A stretch of 64,000 bases of DNA from Vibrio gazogenes (lineage in GTDB: Bacteria > Pseudomonadota > Gammaproteobacteria > Enterobacterales > Vibrionaceae), in contig NZ_CP018836.1 of NCBI RefSeq assembly GCF_002196515.1, positions 1,116,001-1,180,000 on the forward strand, written 5' to 3'. The number at the start of each line of letters is the position of its first letter. Position 1 is the stretch's first letter. The notes beneath the pieces were generated by a model. The model was not told the DNA's origin. It ran no database searches and saw only the letters and a program-made list of their open reading frames with translations. The position numbers were made by a program, and so were the translations under genes. Positions 1 through 9,900 of the stretch are shown here, one piece after another.

Positions 1-973
1 ATTGTCGAATGCCATCCAAAATGATAGTCACTTCACACTGCTGGAAACTCTGTTTTTGAGCGAGAAAACGGTGTAGATCCTGTGCCGGTTGCAATGCTTC
101 AACTTGCGTGAACGGGACCGGATTGCTGCCTGATAGATGTAAGGCTTTTAACATACCTTCTGAGGCGTAAGTTAGTTGGAGTGAGTCATCTGTTTCCCAG
201 AGCCAGTCAGATGATATAAGAGCAAAATGTCTTGAGCGGGTCCGTTCCAAATGATTGCTCTGATAAAAAGCCCTGAGGTTTTGGGTTAATTTATTGGTCT
301 CTTTGACCAGCAACGATAACTCATCATCATGCTGTGTAATAAATGGTGTCTGACGGACTTCAAGTTGTGTCCCCGGGTTCGTCGGGGTGTAACGTTGCAG
401 GAAACGAACAATCGAGTATATCCGTTGATTGATGCTGTGGTGAAAAATAACAAGGATCAGATAACATACCAATATGGTTTTGAGGGTATTGATTGCTAAT
501 GTCGTCAAAAACGTATGAATCAGAATGTTGTGGATATTCTCAAGGCTCGATTCAACGGTAACGGTGCCGATCAATTCTGTTTCATGACTCACCGGCTCGC
601 GAATCGTTAGTGGGTAAACGTGTCGGATCACCTCTGAAGTGAGTGGGTTACCAACAGCAAGGCTATAATTACCGGACTGAACCTTCAAATAATCAATATC
701 GGATAAAAGCACCAAGTGATCAACTCTCTGCTGCAATTGTGTCAGATTAAAATCCCAAATAAATGAAGCCAGTACATGTGCGTGTACGTCTCGAATTTCG
801 ATATGGCGTATTTCAATATGATCCATATGTTGTGTGTAATTGAAATAGAGCTGAGTCATCGTGGAAATCAATGTAAACACACTGCTGAGCAGCACCAGAA
901 TGAAAACCGTGCGCCGCCCAAGACGACTTCGCAACGGGGAAATCAATTCTGTGCTGTATTTACCTGTTGTCAT
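1..973 (-). CDS. Sensor histidine kinase, N-terminal part (cut by window start)
   Basis: An open frame runs on the minus strand from an ATG at 973 to the window edge with no stop, giving 324 residues. It is a paralogue of the kinase just upstream (1025-2983): both have the segments PLRSRLGRR near the N-terminus, IFHHSINQRIY at the second membrane helix, DELSL and SSDWLWETD. The visible part holds the first membrane helix, a periplasmic sensor region, the second membrane helix and the start of a PAS-like domain. The kinase core should lie beyond position 1. The gap to the upstream kinase is 51 bp, so the two are probably co-transcribed. The ligand is unknown. Confidence 0.85.
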   Translation of the reverse strand, partial: MTTGKYSTELISPLRSRLGRRTVFILVLLSSVFTLISTMTQLYFNYTQHMDHIEIRHIEIRDVHAHVLASFIWDFNLTQLQQRVDHLVLLSDIDYLKVQSGNYSLAVGNPLTSEVIRHVYPLTIREPVSHETELIGTVTVESSLENIHNILIHTFLTTLAINTLKTILVCYLILVIFHHSINQRIYSIVRFLQRYTPTNPGTQLEVRQTPFITQHDDELSLLVKETNKLTQNLRAFYQSNHLERTRSRHFALISSDWLWETDDSLQLTYASEGMLKALHLSGSNPVPFTQVEALQPAQDLHRFLAQKQSFQQCEVTIILDGIRQ

Positions 974-1024
974 ATTCTTGAGACCTTAGCCGCCAATGGC
1001 TCACCCCGAGACGTGCTTTTTAAA

Positions 1025-2983
1025 TTAATTCAATGTCTTCGGGAGCTGAATGCGATATTGAACGCCTTGACCCGGTTCTGAGGTAAATTTCAAATGACCT
1101 TTCAGCTTTTGAGTGACCAGATTAAACACCAGGTTGAGCCCCAGACCCGAGCCACCATGGCCTCTTTTACTGGTATAGAAGGGCTCAAAAATCTTTTCGT
1201 GTAACGAGGGTGGGACGCCGATCCCATTGTCTTGATATTCAAAAATAATATGCGGGCCTTCCTCATAGAATCTAATATGAATTTCCGGTGACGGATGTTC
1301 ACCTTCAAAAGCATGAACGACGCTGTTCATAATCAAATTCGAGACAATTTGAGTTAATGTTCCCGGCAGACTGGTCATCATCAGTGCCTCATCTCCTTCA
1401 AGTTGTGGTGACACTGGAATCTTGCGGGTTTCTGGATGCATACTGGTAATTAATGCCATCAGCACCTGATAAATATTGAACTTACTATGATTTTCAGACA
1501 CCTGATCAACTGCGGTCTGTTTGAAGTCCCGAATTAACTTTGATGCCCGGTTTAGATTGTTTTGTAGTAATTCTGAGCCAGATTTCAGTTTTTCCGTCAG
1601 TTCAACAAACTGGGTGGATGTTAAAGTTTGATCTCGAAATGCTCGTTCAAATTCCTCGGTCACTTCCTCAATGAGCGATGTTGCGGTTACCGCAATCCCC
1701 AACGGAGTATTGACCTCATGCGCAACGCCTGCCACCAATCCGCCGAGTGCCGCCAATTTCTCCGACTGGATCAGTTGTGCCTGTGCCTGTTTGAGTTGTT
1801 TGAGACTCTGTGCCAAATCATGCGTTCGTTCCTGAACCGTGTGCTCTAAGCTTTGATTGAGTTTTTCTAGCTCGGCTTGTACAGATTTGAGTTCAGTAAT
1901 ATTCAGCGCCGTGCCACGGAAACCTAAGAATGTATCTTGCTCGCTGTCATAACGTGCTTGGGCCTGAAACATCAGCCACATTTTATGTCCGTTTAAATCG
2001 AGTTCGACTTCACAGTGGTGGAAATTTTGCTTGCCGTTTAAGGATTGTTGTAACTGAATTGCCGTTTGAAATTGTTCAATTTCGTGGAATGGCAACCGAT
2101 GGTTTTCTTGTAAATGAAGGACTTCCAACATGGTTTCTGAGCAATATACCAGTTTCAGCATGGCATCCGTTTCCCACAGCCAGTCAGATGAGACGTGAGC
2201 GAAATCCGCTAAACGTGCCTGTTCGAAACGAATATTCTGATATAAAATCGTGAGATTTTTAGTTAACTTATTGGTTTCATTGCATAAAAGAGATAGTTCA
2301 TCATTTTTTTGCGTAATAATCGGATAGTTGTAGACCCGTAGGGGATGGGTGCGGTGTCTGGGATTATATTGCCTCAGGTAGCGGACAATTGCGTAAATAC
2401 GTTGATTGATGCTGTGGTGGAAAATAATCAGAATCAGGTAGCAGACCAGTGCCGTTTTAATGGTATTGATTGACAGAATGACCAAAAAGTCATGCATCAG
2501 CGAGCTATAGATTTGCTGAAGATCCGACTCAACGCGAATCGTACCGATTTGTTCTGATTTTCCGGTGATCGGATCTTGAAAGGTCAGCGGATAAAGATGA
2601 CTGACAGTTTGGCCCGTCACCGGTGTTCCGGCACTGATTTTATAGTTGTCAGACTGTATTTCCAAATAATCGATATGCGGCAGATTAATCAGCCCATTGA
2701 CCCTTTGCTGCAAAATGGTGAGATCAAAATTCCACAGTGATGAAGCCAGCAGGTGGGTGTGGATATTCCGAATTTCTTGATGGCGCCGATCGACGCTACT
2801 AAATTGTTTACTGTAGTCGAAATAAAGCTGCGTGAGGGTCGCCAAAAAAGTAATTGTCCCACTGAGTAATACCAAGATAAAAATGATTCTTCGTCCCAGG
2901 CGGCTGCGCAGTGGGTGAATCGATTTCATCTCTTCCATCTCTTGAGCTGATTCTTGTATCGGCTTTTCAGTCGGTGATGCCAT
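1025..2983 (-). CDS. Membrane sensor histidine kinase (PAS, HisKA, HATPase)
   Basis: This 652-residue inner-membrane kinase has an N-terminal membrane helix (about residues 30-52), a periplasmic sensor region, a second helix near 170-190, a PAS-like domain around 255-370 containing SSDWLWETD, a coiled coil (about 370-410), then the H-box GVAHEVNTPLG with the phospho-accepting His near residue 422. The C-terminal ATPase domain shows an N-box (SNLIMNSVVHAF) and the G boxes DNGIGVPP and GGSGLGLNLV. It autophosphorylates and should pass phosphate to a response regulator, but none lies beside it in the window. ATG at 2983 is preceded by an AGGG sequence at loose spacing, so the start is not certain. 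The downstream gene is a tandem paralogue, so this is a duplicated sensor pair. Confidence 0.88.
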   Translation of the reverse strand: MASPTEKPIQESAQEMEEMKSIHPLRSRLGRRIIFILVLLSGTITFLATLTQLYFDYSKQFSSVDRRHQEIRNIHTHLLASSLWNFDLTILQQRVNGLINLPHIDYLEIQSDNYKISAGTPVTGQTVSHLYPLTFQDPITGKSEQIGTIRVESDLQQIYSSLMHDFLVILSINTIKTALVCYLILIIFHHSINQRIYAIVRYLRQYNPRHRTHPLRVYNYPIITQKNDELSLLCNETNKLTKNLTILYQNIRFEQARLADFAHVSSDWLWETDAMLKLVYCSETMLEVLHLQENHRLPFHEIEQFQTAIQLQQSLNGKQNFHHCEVELDLNGHKMWLMFQAQARYDSEQDTFLGFRGTALNITELKSVQAELEKLNQSLEHTVQERTHDLAQSLKQLKQAQAQLIQSEKLAALGGLVAGVAHEVNTPLGIAVTATSLIEEVTEEFERAFRDQTLTSTQFVELTEKLKSGSELLQNNLNRASKLIRDFKQTAVDQVSENHSKFNIYQVLMALITSMHPETRKIPVSPQLEGDEALMMTSLPGTLTQIVSNLIMNSVVHAFEGEHPSPEIHIRFYEEGPHIIFEYQDNGIGVPPSLHEKIFEPFYTSKRGHGGSGLGLNLVFNLVTQKLKGHLKFTSEPGQGVQYRIQLPKTLN

Positions 2984-3343
2984 ATTTTCAATGCCCTGGT
3001 TTCAGTCCATATCATCGTCATTTGCAAGAGACGCACTTCTATCTGCGCGAGCACGTCTAAATTAATTATTGATGACATTAAGTTTTTCTGCTCAATAGTT
3101 GCTAAAAAAATCCTCATTCTGTCGGCAAGACTCACAGAAGCCTGAGGAGAAACGGCATTTGCTGTGCGGAAAGAAACCGATGTCGTCATTTTCATGATCA
3201 ATCAACATGATTTTTGTTAGACTCATTCTCGCTTTGCCTGCCGAAATGATGTGGTGGACTCGGTGTCGATAACCCCATCAGGATTGAACAAAATTCAACC
3301 ACGAAAGGCCAGCAGCCCCTAACGACTAACAGAGAAAATTTAT
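2984..3343. other. Intergenic region between kinase pair and HopJ-family gene
   Basis: This divergent 360-bp gap should carry promoters for the minus-strand kinase pair and the plus-strand HopJ gene. I see no convincing ORF, hairpin or repeat. A minus-strand open frame from 3201 overlaps the kinase start in another frame and looks like chance. Confidence 0.5.
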
Positions 3344-3691
3344 ATGACATGTAATGAATTACTTGATGTGATCCGTCATGCGCCAGAGCAAGTTGATTTT
3401 GCTGGTGTGATGCGTGTGATTGATGAGAACTATGATTTTAAGCCGACCCGATTTAGCAATGGCGAGTTGGTCAATGACGTCCATGAAAACCAAGGTTCAT
3501 GTAAAATATTTTCCTTTGCGAAATTACATCAGTTGCGTCCTGAAGAAACGCTCGCTTGCTTTGGAGACTTTTATCGTCAGGACGTTCTACAACACCCTGA
3601 AAATCAGGATCATCAGAATATCCGTAACTTTATGCGCACCGGCTGGGCAGGGGTTCAGTTTGAGGGACATGCATTAGCGGCAAAAGCATAA
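3344..3691 (+). CDS. HopJ type III effector family protein
   Basis: The 115-residue protein matches the HopJ family (PF08888) as I remember it: an N-terminal F-x-x-V-M-x-V-I-D-x-x-Y-x-F-x-P-T-x-F-x-N-G pattern, then NQGSCKIFSFAKL and a C-terminal FMRTGWAGVQFEG. Despite the family name, these short proteins are common in Vibrio, Shewanella and Pseudomonas without a type III system nearby, and the real role is unknown; they are probably cytoplasmic. The full family length is present. The Shine-Dalgarno sequence is weak (GAGAAAA). The gene stands alone and converges on the DUF1289 gene. Confidence 0.85.
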   Translation: MTCNELLDVIRHAPEQVDFAGVMRVIDENYDFKPTRFSNGELVNDVHENQGSCKIFSFAKLHQLRPEETLACFGDFYRQDVLQHPENQDHQNIRNFMRTGWAGVQFEGHALAAKA

Positions 3692-3729
3692 CGTTGCACT
3701 GAGGGGCGCGGTACGGCGACAAGATTTTG

Positions 3730-4161
3730 TTATCGCAGCGGCTGTCGGGCAAGACAGCGACGACACAAGCAGTGGGCGGCCCCTGTTTTCTCCCGAGTTG
3801 AAACATGAAAACACCAACAGTCTGACTCACCGGCACTGATACCACAATGGGTCGCTTCTCCGCATTGTGGGCAAGCATGAGAGGTGTCTGTTCCGTTCAG
3901 CCGTTGCATAATCTGCTCTCTTTGTTGATCCGTGTAATGACGCCACTGCCGGATCTCTTCCATGGTTCGGTAGCATCCCGAACAAAGACCATCTTCATTT
4001 TTACAGTTTCCCACACACGGAGACTTGATCGCTTTTTCTGACACTTCGACTGACTCATTTTTTATTACGGCAGACACTATAAGAGATCGCCCTGTGATGT
4101 TGCAATATTTTGCTATCGGGTGAGCATTGATGAGGAAATGTGAAAAAACTGAGAGATGCAT
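3730..4161 (-). CDS. DUF1289 domain protein, cysteine-rich
   Basis: The middle carries the DUF1289 signature, a small cysteine motif of the form SPCVGxCxxxxxGLCxGCYRTMEEIxxW followed by Y(T)DQQREQIMQRL. A second cysteine-rich stretch with two CxxC pairs (CPQC, CRRC) and further Cys and His residues follows, which suggests metal binding. The function of DUF1289 proteins is not established. The annotated 143-residue length may be too long at the N-terminus: the first 30 or so residues lack family character, and a GTG at valine 30 or 36 is possible. No strong ribosome binding site settles it. The gene converges on the HopJ gene, and about 195 bp separate it from the divergent vgrG. Confidence 0.7.
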   Translation of the reverse strand: MHLSVFSHFLINAHPIAKYCNITGRSLIVSAVIKNESVEVSEKAIKSPCVGNCKNEDGLCSGCYRTMEEIRQWRHYTDQQREQIMQRLNGTDTSHACPQCGEATHCGISAGESDCWCFHVSTREKTGAAHCLCRRCLARQPLR

Positions 4162-4356
4162 TCAATAAAATGCATCTGGTAATGAAAGTGAACTGATAAA
4201 GGCTGAACTCGGTAAATTAAATTGAATACAATAGCAAGTTGTTGAATAAATCATCATCGCGCGCTTGGCGGGTTTATTTGGAGATCAATCAGCCGTGGCG
4301 ACGCAAATTAGAACAAAACATCGACACTCTCAAATCAAACATCAAAGGTTTTCTTC

Positions 4357-6462
4357 ATGGCAACGTTAGGTTTCAGGCTCACGATCAATGGGGTCAATGA
4401 TGCGTCATTGGTGGTTCGTGACTATCAGGGATTTGAATCTGTTTCAGCATCGGTGGACGCCAGCGGGCATCCGGTTTATGGCTATCGTTATCATCTCGAA
4501 CTCGCCAGTCGCAACAGTGATTTGAGCTTTGAGCAACTGGTCGATACCACCGCGCTGCTTGAAGTGCTGCGCAACGGGCAGGTGGTGCAGAAAGTGCATG
4601 GCATCATCCGCAATTTTAGCCGTGGCGATACCGGCCATCACCACACCTTTTATTCCCTGACGCTGGTGCCGTCGTTCGAACGACTTTCACTGCGCCACAA
4701 CAGCCGGATTTTCCAACAGAAAAGTGTCCCGCAAATTCTCTCGGTGCTGTTACAGGAAATGAACATCACCGACTATGCCTTTTCCACCAAGCGCGAGTGC
4801 CTCCCGCGTGAATTCTGCGTGCAATACCGCGAAACCGATTTAGATTTCTTCCACCGCCTCGCCGCTGAAGAAGGGCTGATGTACTACTTTGCTCACGAAG
4901 CAGACAAACATACGCTGGTGGTGACCGACAATTCGGAAGGCTTTACCCGACTCGGTGGCACTGTGCCGTATAACGTGTTGTCCGGCGGCGTGTCTGAGAC
5001 CCCGTATGTGTCGGCGATGACTGCGCGCAAGCAGTCTGAAGTCAGCTCGGTGTGGATGCAGGATTACAGCTTTAAAAAGCCGACCTACAGTTTTAAACAG
5101 TCGGTTGAAGCCAATGATTTAGACTATCAGTTGCCGAATTATGAATATTATGATGCACCGGGGCGTTACAAAGACGATGCCAGCGGCAAAGCGTTCAGCC
5201 AAATCCGCCTCGATGCGCTGCGACGCAATGCACATACTGCTAGCGGCAAAAGTAATCAGGCGATGCTTCAGGCCGGGGTGCGGTTTGACCTCAGCGACCA
5301 CCTCGACACGGCGATGAATCAGAACTGGTTGCTGGTACAGGTCGCGCATCAAGGCAGTCAGCCCCAAGCGCTGGAAGAATCCGGTGGCAGTGGTGCCACC
5401 ACGTATGCCAACCAGTTTACCGCCATTCCCGGTGACAACTTATGGCTATCACCCATCACGCATAAACCGCGGGTCGACGGCACGATGATCGCCACGGTGG
5501 TCGGCCCAGCCGGAGAAGAAATCTACTGTGACGAGCATGGCCGCGTCAAGCTGCATTTCCCGTGGGATCGCGAAAGCAACGGCGATGAGCTGAGCTCATG
5601 CTGGGTGCGGGTGTCACAGCAGTGGGCGGGCAGTCAGTACGGCATGGTGGCCGTGCCGCGCATCGGTCACGAAGTGATTGTTGATTTTCTGGAAGGCGAT
5701 CCGGATCAACCGCTCATCACCGGACGGGCATTCAATGCCAGCCATGTACCGCCTTATCCTTTACCGGCGAACAAAACCAAAACCGTGCTGCGGACCGAAA
5801 CCCACCAAGGGGAGGGTTTTAACGAGCTGAGTTTTGAAGATCAGGCCGAAAGCGAGCAAGTCTATCTCCATGCGCAGAAAGACACCGAAGCCCTGATTGA
5901 ACATGATGCGACCACGCTGATCCGCCACGACAGCCATTTAACGGTCGAGAACGACCGGTATGAACACATCAAGATGAACGACCATCTGACCGTAGACGGC
6001 GAGCAACGGATCAAAATCACCCAAGATCAGAGCCATGACATCGGCGGTGATTTACAGCAGCAAATCGGCAGCCTGACCGCGGTCGAAACCGGCAGCGCCA
6101 TCACCCTCAAAAGCGGGGCGAAGATTGTGGCCGAAGCCGGCTCGGGGCTGACCTTATCGGCCGGTGGCAGCTTTATCAGCATCGACAGCGGCAGTGTCAA
6201 CCTGTCCGGTGCTGCGATTAATCTCAACGCCGGCGGTAGTGCCGGCAGTGCGGTCGCTTATGGCGGTAAAGCCGCGTTGTTGCCGGGGGGAGTCTCCGCC
6301 CCTGTTGCGCCAGATGAATTACTGCTTGCCCCACAAAGTCCGAGTGTGACCGCAGCGCTTCCTGCGCTTGCAGAACTGGATTTACCGATGATGGAAGTTT
6401 GTCAGAGACAGGTCGATGGGTCTTGTACAAAAACAAACTGTACATGTGTTCAGGGGGCATAA
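4357..6462 (+). CDS. vgrG: Type VI secretion tip protein VgrG (TssI)
   Basis: This 701-residue protein forms the trimeric spike of the type VI secretion system that carries effectors into neighbouring cells. The N-terminal gp27-like region contains the family signature REFCVQYRETDLDFFHRLAAEEGLMYYF near residues 150-177. The gp5-like OB domain with CWVRVSQQWAG and PRIGHEVIVDFLEGDPDQP lies near 410-455, followed by a repetitive beta-helix with many G, S and I residues (DUF2345-like) to about 635. The tail ends in a short Cys-rich stretch (CTKTNCTCVQGA), with no enzymatic extension. AAAGG lies 8 bases before the ATG. It heads a chain with the adaptor, effector and immunity genes. No hcp or sheath genes are in the window, so this is an auxiliary cluster. 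Confidence 0.96.
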   Translation: MATLGFRLTINGVNDASLVVRDYQGFESVSASVDASGHPVYGYRYHLELASRNSDLSFEQLVDTTALLEVLRNGQVVQKVHGIIRNFSRGDTGHHHTFYSLTLVPSFERLSLRHNSRIFQQKSVPQILSVLLQEMNITDYAFSTKRECLPREFCVQYRETDLDFFHRLAAEEGLMYYFAHEADKHTLVVTDNSEGFTRLGGTVPYNVLSGGVSETPYVSAMTARKQSEVSSVWMQDYSFKKPTYSFKQSVEANDLDYQLPNYEYYDAPGRYKDDASGKAFSQIRLDALRRNAHTASGKSNQAMLQAGVRFDLSDHLDTAMNQNWLLVQVAHQGSQPQALEESGGSGATTYANQFTAIPGDNLWLSPITHKPRVDGTMIATVVGPAGEEIYCDEHGRVKLHFPWDRESNGDELSSCWVRVSQQWAGSQYGMVAVPRIGHEVIVDFLEGDPDQPLITGRAFNASHVPPYPLPANKTKTVLRTETHQGEGFNELSFEDQAESEQVYLHAQKDTEALIEHDATTLIRHDSHLTVENDRYEHIKMNDHLTVDGEQRIKITQDQSHDIGGDLQQQIGSLTAVETGSAITLKSGAKIVAEAGSGLTLSAGGSFISIDSGSVNLSGAAINLNAGGSAGSAVAYGGKAALLPGGVSAPVAPDELLLAPQSPSVTAALPALAELDLPMMEVCQRQVDGSCTKTNCTCVQGA

Positions 6463-6463
6463 A

Positions 6464-6988
6464 ATGGATGATACGCAACTTTACCTTGTGGTTGACGCAA
6501 TTCGTGTGCCTGAAGCTGCACCTTTTTGCGCCCGAGAGAATATTGAATACGGTAAACTCTATCTGGGAACGCCGTGGCAAGCACAGATAGACAATAGCCC
6601 GTTATGGATTGGTTTTCGTGAAAATGATGCCGTCTGGCAGCAATGGCAAACGGATAAACGCTGGGCAGACAGTAGTCTCTGTTTTGAGTTTGACAGCATG
6701 TTGCCGCAATCCGATATCATTGCATCACTACAGCAGCATATAACGATTACCTCGGAAGATGGACGGTTATTACTATTCCGTTTCTATTCACCAAAATCTC
6801 TGATGACCGTTTTACCGCATTTAGATTCAACACAAATTGCAGCGCTGTGTGGGCTGGCTCGTGAACTGCGAGTTTCTTCTTTGAGTTCGGGAGCCGAGGC
6901 ATTATTGCCTCTGACCAATCCGTCTGATTCTCCGACCCTGACACCACTCATGATTAGTAAGGCACTGGCAGAGGAATTATTATCGTGA
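6464..6988 (+). CDS. DUF4123-type T6SS effector adaptor
   Basis: I place the start at ATG 6464, one base after the vgrG stop, because AGGGGG sits at ideal spacing; an in-frame ATG at 6416 lies inside vgrG and has no such site. The 174-residue protein reads like a DUF4123 adaptor: LYLVVDAIR near the start, a central FRFYSPKSLMTVLPHLD matching the RFYDPRVL-type motif of the family, and a short acidic C-terminus. DUF4123 proteins load an effector onto a matching VgrG. Its place between vgrG and the large effector fits this. The end overlaps the effector start by 4 bases (GTGA), which suggests translational coupling. Confidence 0.82.
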   Translation: MDDTQLYLVVDAIRVPEAAPFCARENIEYGKLYLGTPWQAQIDNSPLWIGFRENDAVWQQWQTDKRWADSSLCFEFDSMLPQSDIIASLQQHITITSEDGRLLLFRFYSPKSLMTVLPHLDSTQIAALCGLARELRVSSLSSGAEALLPLTNPSDSPTLTPLMISKALAEELLS

Positions 6989-9900
6989 CCCAGATCCATA
7001 TGATTCAACGGGGAGAAACCCTCTCCGCACTAGCAAAGCAGTACAATACGACTGTTGAGACACTGCAAAAGCTCAATGCCGAGCAGATTAAAAACATCAA
7101 CTTAATTTACACCGGGAATACATTAAATTTGCCGGAAGAATCTGCCACTGCGCAATGGCAACCGCAAGACAAAGAGCCAGAAAATAAGCTGCCGAATACC
7201 CTGATTACTCAATCTGAATGTAGCAAAAATGTCACTGTGGTTGATGTGTTATATGTGCCTTCCTTTATCGGTGAGCAGGGGAAATCTGAGCAGAAATTCC
7301 TTTTTCTGACCCAAGAAGCCGTCGATGCTGTGCAAACCGAGCATGATGTCTGTGCAAAAGCCGTCACGATGCCGGACAATGCGTCGCGGGTCGCTGAGAT
7401 GGGGAAATTGGGTATTCTTGATGCGTTCAATAGTTTGTCGCACCAAGTTTTTTTGCAGATGAATGATCGCAAAGAAGGCACCCAAGATGCAGAAAATTAC
7501 CGAGAGACTTTGTTTGTACAGGCATTGTTAAGGCGACAAGTTGAAAATGAGCCGGAAGACTTAACCTTTCCAGAAGATAACCCGGATATCGGTGTCAAGG
7601 GCATACAGCGCAAAATAGAGTCTAGAGAGCGGTACTACAAGACACAAAAGGAAGCGCTGGACAGGATGTATTGTAGTCTCTACGGAGATAATTTTCGGCA
7701 ACTGCCCAATGCGGTCGAAAACTATGAGGTGGCACGCACTTATCAAAAAAACCGCTATCGCAGAGCGATGCTTGGTTTGCTGCATGATGTTTTTGAAGAT
7801 GTTGAAGACAAAGTGGCTGATTATGAAGAAAAAGCCAAAAAAATTGCTCAGTCCGTCAAACTTCCGCAGGGGGAACTCAATTATGAGTTTTCCGATTTTG
7901 GTTATTACTCTTCAGCCAAAGGCTCTGCTGTATTTCAGTTACTGAATCGCGTACAGGAATACCGAAAGCGCGGCAGTATCAATGTGCTTGCGGATATCAA
8001 AGACCTAAAATCTGATACTGAAATTGTGGATTTAGATCGGGTTGAAGAGTTCTACCATATATGGAAAAACCGTAATGACAGCGCAATACGCCAGTGTTTA
8101 TCCGAACGGAGTACAACCAGTTGGTATTTACGCCGCAATGGATATTCGGCTGATAAACTGATACGGGATTTTCCTCATTATAACGTCGGCTATTATACGT
8201 TGATGGCGCATATTGTTGGTTTGAATCTGCTTTCCGTAGCGGTAAAAGAGCAGTGCCTGACTGAAACGCAACTACTGAGTGGCAAAGCCGAGGTAAACCG
8301 TATTCGAGAGAAGTTTGAAGATCAAACTTCGACCTTAACTCATCTGAAGTCTGCCTTGTCACAAGTCAACGTTGAGACGCTCGGTTATTATCCGGCGTAT
8401 GTATTGCAATTGTTGATCGTACGCGAGGTGACAACACGAATTCAGGACTTTAAAGATCTGGTTGGTGAGAATCAGGCGTATGTGGCGCAGGTGAGCGATA
8501 TTTTGTCATATGCGCATCAATGTCAGACTCGAATTGACGCTCTGAGAGAGTTGGCTGAAGCTCAGAAGAGCCAGCCATTACTGTACTATACAGTTGAAGG
8601 GGCTAAATTTGCTGACCAAGTTTTGGTGCAACAACCAATGCAGCTCATTTGGGATGAACATGACTATCAGCCAGAAAACCTCACCAATCAGCTTTATGCG
8701 ACTAATAGTGAAGCTCAGTGTCATATTGTCGAGTGCGCGTTAGCCAGTGCACCCGATAAACGGCTGTATATCCGATCAAACCATCCGGTATTAGGTGATA
8801 AATTAGCGCAGCACAAGAATTGTGTGGTGGGTTATCAGGTGCCAACAACCGGCGGTGCGACCGGAGATGGTAACATGACCAATAACACCGCATGGCGAGA
8901 TATGCCGACAATTGCCAAGAAACTGGAAGCCAAATACGGTGTATTTTTGTCTTGGTCGGGCGATAAAAAGCTCGCTGATGTTGATGATATGGCATGTTTC
9001 CCATGGGTGAAGAAAGACGTCAACTTGTTTGGTGTGGAAGGGAGTGCGGATTTAAGTGCATCAGCGCAGTTTATGCGGTTTGTCTGGTCAGGAGAAGGCT
9101 CAGCTTCAACAGAGAAGGATATTGACTCTGGGAATACCGTCACAGCAGGCAAATATGAACTCAAGATGGGGCTGAATGTCGCGGCCGGGCAGAGCAGTAT
9201 CACGCTGATATTACCCAAGCAGGAAATGCCGCTTGCGCTGCCTTATATTCATAGCGGTAAAGATGCCAATGGCAATGTACTCCCTGAGACTAAAGCGGAG
9301 CGTCGTATTGGTAGTTTTCAGATTGCGGTGACAGGCACCGTTTACGGGACGATAGCGGCAAGCCTGCATCTGGCAACCGAAGTGGATCTTGGCAACACAG
9401 CAAGTGGTCTGTTTGGGGTACGGGGGACGACACCGACGAGCTCGGGCTTTGCGAACGGGGATACGCCAGTCAAAGTCGAGGGCAAAGCGTTTGCGGGGCT
9501 GGAAGTTGGTGGTTCGGTCAATTGTGCCTTTAACTGGAAACCGACCGCAGCCGATGCCAAAAGTCTGAGCCTGAAGCATGATTTTCTGAACTTATTCAAA
9601 GTGGGCGGCGGTGTCCGAGGCTCCTTGGGAATAGGCGCGCAATGTTCGTTTACTCTGACCTTCAATCGTGGTCGTTTTGTGGTGATATTTAATGCGAGTG
9701 TGACCGAGGGGATTGGTTGTGGCGGAAAAATTTCAGCCGAGTTGAACCCGCAGAATATTGATGCATTTTTCAGTCTGTTATTGTCGATGACAAACAGCAG
9801 TAGCTTTAAGCGGTTTGCTTTTTTTGATGAAGAAGGGCGAGACGATGAGACATTTAAAGCATTGAATACCATGACGACGGTTGCGATTTCATTTGGTTTG

